Assembly (NCBI RefSeq): GCF_051014685.1
Contig: NC_135055.1
Span: 4,154,001-4,218,000 of the forward strand
Reading direction: 5' to 3'
Source of the DNA: Ptiloglossa arizonensis
Taxonomy: Eukaryota > Arthropoda > Insecta > Hymenoptera > Colletidae
Length of the DNA: 64,000 nt
In this document: positions 57,256 to 64,000 of the stretch, in pieces
Position numbering within the stretch: the stretch's first letter is position 1
How the letters are laid out: every line of letters starts with the position of its first letter
Program-made: the position numbers and the translations under genes
The notes under the pieces: model-generated
Databases searched by the model: none
Told to the model about the DNA's origin: nothing
The model's input: the letters and a program-made list of their open reading frames with translations, nothing else

Positions 57256-59658
57256 GGCAGCAGCGAGAAGAAGATCGAGACCGCGACGGTGGAAGAAGGA
57301 CGAAGAGCGCGGAGTCACGCTTCGAGAGTCACGGGGTGGTAGTTGCGCGTCGGATAGACGGACTACCGAAGGACGGACGAAACGGGCCGTAGGGACGGGG
57401 TCGAAGCGAGAGGCAACGAAAACGGGACGGAGACGGAAGGGTGGCCGTGGGTAGCGTGGTGGGGAGAATCGGAGGACGGCTAAGTTGGAAGTTGCGCGAG
57501 AAGGGGGTGTCGTTGTTGGAGGGGCGCCGGGGCGGGGCGGAGCGTACGGCGCTCCGTAGGGGGATGGATCCTCGCGATTTCTCATAGGGTGGAGGTGCGA
57601 TCGATGACTCGTGGCGGAGTGTATCCGGCACGGGGGTAGCCGTAGGTGCGGGCCAATCGCGTGAGCCGCGGCGTCCTTAACTCGAAAGATACTCGCCCTC
57701 GACGATCCTGCGGATCACGGAATGGGGGTGGCTGCGGTGGTTTAGCGAGGCTACCTACCGTACTCGGCGCAGACGGGACGGGTGGTGGGGTGCGGAGTGA
57801 GGGAGGCCGACGAGGAGAAGGTGGGGATAACACACAACTCCGCTGGTGGTGCCCGTGCCTGGCCGTGTTACTTATCCATTATAACACTCCAAGATCTTGA
57901 TTTAAGCCTGCAGCCAGCGGTGAGCTTTTAACCAATTAGCCTTTATAGCCTACCCCCCTCGACACCCCCTTCATTCTCCCCCGGTACCCCCCGTCCCGGT
58001 TCCCCCTAGTTTCCACCGTCGTTTCCCCACTATCCCTCGCATTTCAGCTTCGCGGTCGGTATCGTCGCCTCTCGCTCTCTCGCTCCCTTCGCTCCGACTT
58101 CGGCTACCCCCGTGGCACGATGGCAGTTGCCGTACCACCTATATCCCGTATTCTATACCAACGTCCTCGCCGCAGTCGCGCGATGTACCCACCTAATCTA
58201 CTGGTTCTCTCCCTTCCACCTCTGTGTATACCGGTCTCTCTTCATCTGGTTAAACCGCTATCCACCGGTGGCTCTTCCTCTTTTTCCAACCCATCGCGGC
58301 CCACCTTTCTCGCTCCTCTATAACCACATGCATTACGCGCGTCGGTGTATCAGAGCACCCGCGTATTCGCGCGTACAAATACCTCGAGCACGTAGTCGAC
58401 CGCGGGGGCGAGTTTCTCGTTCCGAGTCAGGAACCCTCGAGTCGCGCAACCCCGCGACTGCCAACAGCCCCCTCTACCCCCCACCTGTCCCTCTAACTGT
58501 CCACGGACTCTCCCGGCTTAAATACGCGCCTGGACGACGGAAATTAAAAGTGGACCGCGTGCGATTTTTGTCACGATACCCTGTCGTGGTGTCGCTTTTT
58601 CTTCGAACCGATCTTTGTTCCAAGAGAGGGGGGGGGGGGGGGAAGGGTCGATTTCTGCGGAGATCCTCCGAACGTTGGATCCTTGGACGATCTTGTCGAA
58701 CGATTCAGTTTCTTTTGTTGCTGTGTCCGAGTTCTGGTTTTTTTTTTTTTGAAAATAAAAGTATGTTATCCGGAAATCGTTGAACGGGATCGTCGATGAT
58801 GATTTTCATCTTTCGTAACGGGTTTCAAATATTTAACAAGCTGTATAGGAGAACGTTGAATCTCTTTAAACGTCTTTCGGGTTTCCCCAAGAAAAACTCG
58901 ACAGGGAAGTGGTTAGTAATTTTATCTTACTGGCTAAAAATTTGTCGCAATTTCTGAACGTGACTAGGAATAAACTTTTTTATTTAGATTGTGCCCAGAG
59001 TTTGACAATTTTAGGTTCTAGATTCTCATCGAAGACGGATGATTTTGATGCTAAACTCGGTACAGATAATATTTAACGCTGAACAATGATCCCACAGTAA
59101 AAGAATAAATTAAAATTCTTATGTACATTTTCTCAGCGAAAGCCAAACGTCTTTCAAGAAAAACGTGAAAACGTATGAAAATTATTATGATTGTAATGTT
59201 CTCATTACGCAAATAACGAAATTGTTATTTTTTATAAAATACTTTAAACTTAACCTTAAAATCTACCGAGGGTACGTATACTTAGCCTTTTGATTCGTTC
59301 TTTCGTTTAGAAAATTTAATTCGAGATAAGGAAGATTACGGTAAGGCAAGATAATAACTTTTTAATCACTCAGCTTCCGTGTTCGAGTTAACTCGAGTAA
59401 CATTGTTCTTGGATAAACAAGCGAAACAATGCGTTAATGCCTGAAACGACAAAGAGTAAAGTAAGAGGCGGAATATAAAATTGAAATCGGAAAATTTTGA
59501 ATATACTTCCGTAGTGATTTTTAAATATTTAAAAAATTGCATAAGGAAGCGTTGCATTTTTTAAAATCGTTTATAGTTTTCTTTAATTGTTTAAAAATTT
59601 GTCGAAATTTCGTCCAGTAGACTGAACGCAAAGTAAGATAGTAAAGTAAAACTGTATA

Positions 59659-59835
59659 CAAAGTGGGAACTAAAAAGAAGTTCTTGTTGAGATTCGTTGA
59701 ACGCCTCGGCTACGCGCATGCGCAACCGGGCAAACTTTCAAACACTTTTCTCGAAAACCAAACACCAAGAGACAAATTTACTCTGCTGTTTCATTTAGAA
59801 TCCCATTTAGAGTTTGTGAATTTTAGGGCACTCTG
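59659..59835. mobile_element. TA-flanked MITE-like element (177 bp)
   Basis: Left end CAAAGTGGGAACTAAAA and inverted right end CAGAGTGCCCTAAAA are similar, with TA at both flanks. The termini share the CARAGTG start with the element at 17602..17699. Non-coding. It lies in the 5' flank of Hmx, about 3.7 kb upstream of the ATG. Confidence 0.45.
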
Positions 59836-59879
59836 TATATTCTAGTTTATTATCACCATTTTGATGCACAAATTAAAAG

Positions 59880-60880
59880 GTAGTCGTACACGTCGTATCA
59901 AAATAGTTCTATAATTTCGAAACTAATCTCGCACAGTGCAACAGTGTTTATACGTGTCTTATCATCAATCCTCGGCAATAGCATACCAATTTCCAATTCG
60001 GTATCGATTCAAACATACACTGCAGTAATACCACAATTTCGAGCCTAACATCGCACTGTGCTACAGTAAGCGTCTGTATGCGTCTTATCCTCGATCCTCG
60101 ACAATGCTGTACCAAATTTCCAATTCGATATCGATTCACACATACCGTAGCAGAATAATTCTACAATTCAAACCTAACTTTGCACTGTGTAACAGTAAGC
60201 CTCTACACGCGTTTTATCCTCGGCAACATGAAACTTTCAATTCGGTATCGATTCATACATACCGTGCCGGAATAATTGTATAATTTTTAACTGAATCTGC
60301 CCACCTAACCTCACAATGTGCAATAATTTCTATACGTGTCGTATCACCGATCCCAAATAGTATATAAAATTTTCGATTTAGTATCCATTTATATTCAGAT
60401 TCGAACACATCACACTGGAATAATTCTGCAATTTTGAATCTAACCTCACACTGTGCAACAATTTCTATACGTGTGGTATCATCGATCAATGGTGCACCAA
60501 GTTCTCAATTCGGTATCGATTCGTACGCAGATCGACTCACACACATCACAGCGGGGATAGTTCCACAATTTCGAACCTAACCTCACACTGTGCAACAATT
60601 TCTATACGTGTGGTATCATCGATCTCAAATAGTGTACAAAATTCTTAATTAAGTATCTATTTATATTCAGACTCGGACATGCCACACTAGAATAATTCTA
60701 CTATTTCGAACCTAACCTCACACTGTGCAAGAATTTCTGTACCTGTTGTATTATCGATCAGTGGTACATCAAATTCTCAATACGGTATCGATTCGTTCAC
60801 AAATTGACTCACACGCATCATAGTTCTACAATTTCCAATCCAACCTCGTACAATGCGACAGTGAGCGTCTTAACCTCGAC
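59880..60880. repeat. Tandem array of about 120-137-bp units (about eight copies)
   Basis: cacactgtgcaacaattt and its variants recur at about 59931, 60052, 60187, 60312, 60447, 60584 and 60719, with a last diverged unit near 60850. Each is preceded by tt-taatttcgaacctaacct and followed by tatacgtgt-gtatcatcgatc. In the 5' flank of Hmx. Confidence 0.85.
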
Positions 60881-62179
60881 GGTACCGAACTTTCCTTATC
60901 AATTCGCATGCGCGGGGTCGAAATAAAAAAAAAAAATATATATCATTGTCCCGCGTTAAACATTCGCCATTGAAGCCGGTGTCCGCGTCTGGTCCCCGTC
61001 CCTTCAATGGGAGCGATCACTGGATCCTTGATTCACCAGACGCGGCTAACGAGTCCGAGAGGGGGCGCTCCTTTAACGATCCTTTCAGAGTCAAGTTGAC
61101 AAAACGCGGGAGGTGCGTGGCATAATGGGCCGGGTCTGGCTGGTCCGCTCGCGGATCCAGCCGGAAGGCCACAAAAGCGCTTCAAAGCGGCTGGATTTTG
61201 CGTCGAGCCGGAGAGCTGAAGGGGGGGGGGGGGGGGTGCGGGAGGTGGAGGAATTAACGCGAAAGTAGGAAAATGATTACACGGCCAGCGGCGTAGGCGA
61301 GCGGTAAAAGGGTCAAACGCGCGCGTTCTGCGCGAGTCCGCCGCTGAGGAGCGGGATGAAAACGCGACAAAGCGAATCCACCACGTTGCGCGGTGTCTCC
61401 GTGTCTCTGTACCGGCCCCGACATGGTAACGAGAAACCCGTTGACCGGCCCTCAAGAAGCGTGAACGAAATCCAAAGTGAGCGAGAATAAGAGAGAAAGA
61501 AAGTGAGAGAGATAGAAGGGGCAACGGACACGCATAAGAAGCGAATAATAAGGGGTCCGGTTCGACTCTAACAAGGTTACGATCTAGAGCGTTTCTGGGA
61601 CCGAAATCGGGGTAGCCGCTTAAGAGATTTCGCGGGGAGGGAGGATAAACGCCGGTATTTCGTACCAGGGCGTCGATTTCGTCGACGCCTCTCTTCTTCC
61701 TAGTCCCCCTCACTGGCCCCCCTTCTATAGCCGCTGGAACACTTTTTCGTGTCTACGCGCAATACCGGGTAGACGAGCACGCCTCGGAGCTTTGTGTTGC
61801 CCCGTATTTTACTTTGTGCCCGGTGCGTAAGAGGATTATATCCTTGGCGCGGCAAGAGGGAGACCCTGGTAGGGGAGGGAGCACCGCGTGACAGAGACCG
61901 TCGAAGCGTTGGACAGAGATGCACGCGCTAAGGGGGGTAAGAAGATACCGGGAGGAAGACAGAGACGACAGGGTGAAAAGGGAGGTAAGTGGTGGGTATG
62001 CTTCACTTTTCACGGGGGCGCCATTGTTCCCTATTATCCGGCGTGATTAGTCGATGATGCAGGTAAGCTACCGCGGGGGGTCCCATTATACTGCTGAGAG
62101 AAGTACTCGCTCATCCGCGAACTGCGTGAGTTCCGCTGGAATATTGCGACCATCCTGCCGGCAGCCGTGCCCTCCCCAC
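60881..62179. other. GC-rich stretch without recognised gene
   Basis: CpG-rich DNA with G16 at 61221..61236. A 226-codon minus-strand frame (61033..61713) has Pro/Arg/Ser-rich composition and looks like chance. It could hold a distal promoter or non-coding first exon of Hmx (inference). Confidence 0.4.
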
Positions 62180-62935
62180 TTTCTTTCTTACTCTCTCACT
62201 CTCTCACTCACTCTTTCCCTCTCTTATTATCTCACTTTCTCACTCCCTGTTTGCCTTTCTTACTCTCTCGCTCACTCTTTCTCTCTTTCACTCTCTCACT
62301 TTCTCGCTCACTTACTCACTGTTTCTCTAACTTACTCTCCCATTCGCTTACTTATTCTTTCTCTCTTTTACTCTCTCACTCTCTCACTCACTTACTCTAT
62401 CTTACCACCTCACTCACTCACTTATACTTTCTTACTCTCTCGCTCACTCTTTCACTGTTTCTTTTGCTTACTCTCTCATTCACTTATTCTTTCTCTCTTT
62501 TACTCTCTCACTTTCTCACTCACTTATTCTTCCTTACTCTCTCGCTCACTCTTTCACTGTTTCTTTTGCTTACTCTCTCATTCACTTATTCTTTCTCTCT
62601 TTTACTTTCTCACTTTCTCATTCACTTACTCATTCTCTCTTTTGCTCACTCTCGCTCACTCACTCTCTCGCTTATTCTCTCACTTACTTACTTTTTCACT
62701 CTTTAGCTCTCTCATTTACTCACTCCCTTACTCATTCACTTACTCACTCTTTCTCTCTCTCTCTTTGTCTCTCACTTATTCACTTACTCACTCACTTACT
62801 CTTTTACTCTCTTACTCTCACTTCCTCTCATTCGCTCTTTCTCTCCCTTATTCCAGCACACTCTCGCTCTCTCACTCGTTCATTCACTGCTCATTCGCTC
62901 ACTCTAATTTTCTCTCTTTCGCTCTCTCGTAGTCT
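62180..62935. repeat. G-poor CTCA/CTTT-rich minisatellite
   Basis: About 750 bp built from ctctcactcactc, ctttctc and ttactc words, with almost no G on the plus strand. This leaves two plus-strand frames open with Ser/Leu/Thr/Phe-rich translations that are artefacts. The strong strand asymmetry could favour unusual DNA structure. Confidence 0.9.
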
Positions 62936-64000
62936 CCAGTGGTCGGCTCCAGCGGACTCCTCGCTCGCTTCCCTCTTTCTCGTTCTTTGCGACCGAGGCG
63001 CGCACTCCGCGTCGAACGGGAGAGCGGCTGGCGGCGAGTCGGTTGCCGCCGACCTGCTGTGAAATTTATACTCTTACACAGCGCCGCAACAATGATCGCG
63101 GCCGTTTTTGCACGGCTGATTTGTATTATCGTCCCGACCGCCCTTTATCCCCCGGGAACTGCGAATCTGCTTTGCCGAGTAATTAGACCGTGCCCCGCGC
63201 TCTCTTTTTCTTCGTTCGTGCACCTGGAGGATCGATTTCCGAATCGATTGAGAGCCATCCGGCCGTTGGAAATATTTGTGGATTTTTTGAAGACAATTTC
63301 GACGCTTTGCTAAACGTGTAATTGAAACGTTTCGACGGATTCGTGACGCGAAGGGAGAAATTTGCTGGAGGATATTTTCGATGTGAATTTTTTCGCCATA
63401 AAATGCTTCCTTTCGAGCCAGTGTTTTTTAATTAATACCAGAGAAAGAGAGACGAGTGGTGATCATGCGCGGTTTAAAATATAATATCGCTGTTTCCAGA
63501 GTTTTTCCTCTGATCGGTGTTGAATCAAATTTGAATATTCTATTTTTTATTCGAATTTTCGACACGTTCATTGAACCAAGCTATGTGGAAACAGTGCAAT
63601 AAGTGGTTTGAGTGTATTAAGGGCTTATTCCTAACCCTCTATTTCATCTGAATTTTCATATCGAAAACTGCTCGAAAGATTAATCGTGAGTAAGACGGGA
63701 TGCGTCGAGAATATAATTTCTCATTGACATTTATGATAAGCAAAAAGAAATTAAATTTGTGTTCGATTCAAAATTTAAAATTTGTTAAAAATACACATCC
63801 AACGATTGCTTTTTAAATCTGAAATCCAACATTTCTTTCCTCGACTTAAATTTTTGCCTCAAAATGGCTAAAAATATTGCCAACATTCATATTATACACA
63901 ACGCATCAATTAACATTCGTAACTCTTAACGAAGGGTTCGTATATTTAGAGATTCAAAAAATTGTAATACCGTAGATCTCATTATATTGAACAAAATTAT
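62936..64000. other. Non-coding stretch at window end
   Basis: GC-rich until about 63.3 kb, then AT-rich. No gene, repeat array or element recognised. Confidence 0.5.

Larger units (their letters stand above)
55959..59658 (-). promoter_or_regulatory. 5' flank of Hmx: probable 5' UTR and promoter region
   Basis: The 3.7 kb upstream of the Hmx ATG is strongly GC/CpG-rich to about 58.7 kb, then AT-rich. It contains a TG-rich microsatellite (56453..56548), GAGA-rich tracts (57124..57255) and a G15 run (58628..58642). Several long open frames here, on both strands, have the Arg/Pro/Ser composition expected of GC-rich non-coding DNA. A CTATAAAGG sequence on the minus strand near 57937-57945 could be a TATA box, but no matching initiator was identified. 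The transcription start is therefore not placed. Confidence 0.35.

Noticed and set aside
58112..58783. 223-codon plus-strand open frame
   Set aside because: Starts at GTG, not ATG, lies in the GC-rich Hmx 5' flank and has low-complexity ends.
61033..61713. 226-codon minus-strand open frame
   Set aside because: Pro/Arg/Ser-rich, crosses a G16 run, and no recognisable domain or splice context.
62054..62932. 292-codon Ser/Leu-rich open frame
   Set aside because: Translation of the G-poor minisatellite, which has no stop codons in these frames; a second frame is open as well.

Overview
The window looks like eukaryotic, insect-type DNA. I infer Hymenoptera (bee, ant or wasp) from a mosaic of AT-rich stretches and CpG/GC-rich islands, dense TC/GA microsatellites, long G/C homopolymers and a long-intron developmental gene. 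The species cannot be fixed from the sequence alone. No bacterial operons, CRISPR arrays, rRNA or tRNA genes were recognised.

The only protein-coding gene I can support strongly is one NK-class homeobox gene on the minus strand, the insect HMX/NK5 gene (Hmx). Three coding exons join in frame: exon 1 at 55375..55958 (ATG at 55958), exon 2 at 34310..34656 and exon 3 at 25353..26191 (TAA at 25353..25355). Together they encode 589 residues. All four splice sites are canonical GT/AG, and both split codons (Arg195, Asp311) are completed correctly. Exon 1 carries an EH1-type repressor motif. Exon 3 carries the whole homeodomain plus the HMX-specific block behind it. Intron 1 is about 20.7 kb and intron 2 about 8.1 kb.

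Layout: 1..~24.5 kb is the 3' flank of Hmx, with GC islands, AT-rich DNA, TA-flanked MITE-like elements and a few duplications. About 24.5..25.35 kb is the presumed 3' UTR. 26.2..34.3 kb is intron 2 and 34.7..55.4 kb is intron 1; both are full of local tandem repeat families with units of 63 to 260 bp. 56..64 kb is the 5' flank and probable promoter region. It is GC-rich, with GAGA-rich and TG microsatellites, a tandem array at 59.9..60.9 kb and a G-poor CTCA-rich minisatellite at 62.2..62.9 kb.

The most notable non-genic signals are: (i) a set of short TA-flanked elements with related CAGGGTG/CAAAGTG termini; (ii) two arrays whose units alternate in a dimeric (A-B-A-B) higher-order pattern; (iii) tandem repeats lying within about 60 bp of the splice sites at both ends of intron 2; (iv) a ~200 bp imperfect foldback in intron 1. 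Most other long open frames lie in GC-rich or low-complexity DNA and look non-coding. One weak candidate on the plus strand inside intron 1 (51982..52290) is listed with low confidence. I found no clear evidence of a wholly new biological system.
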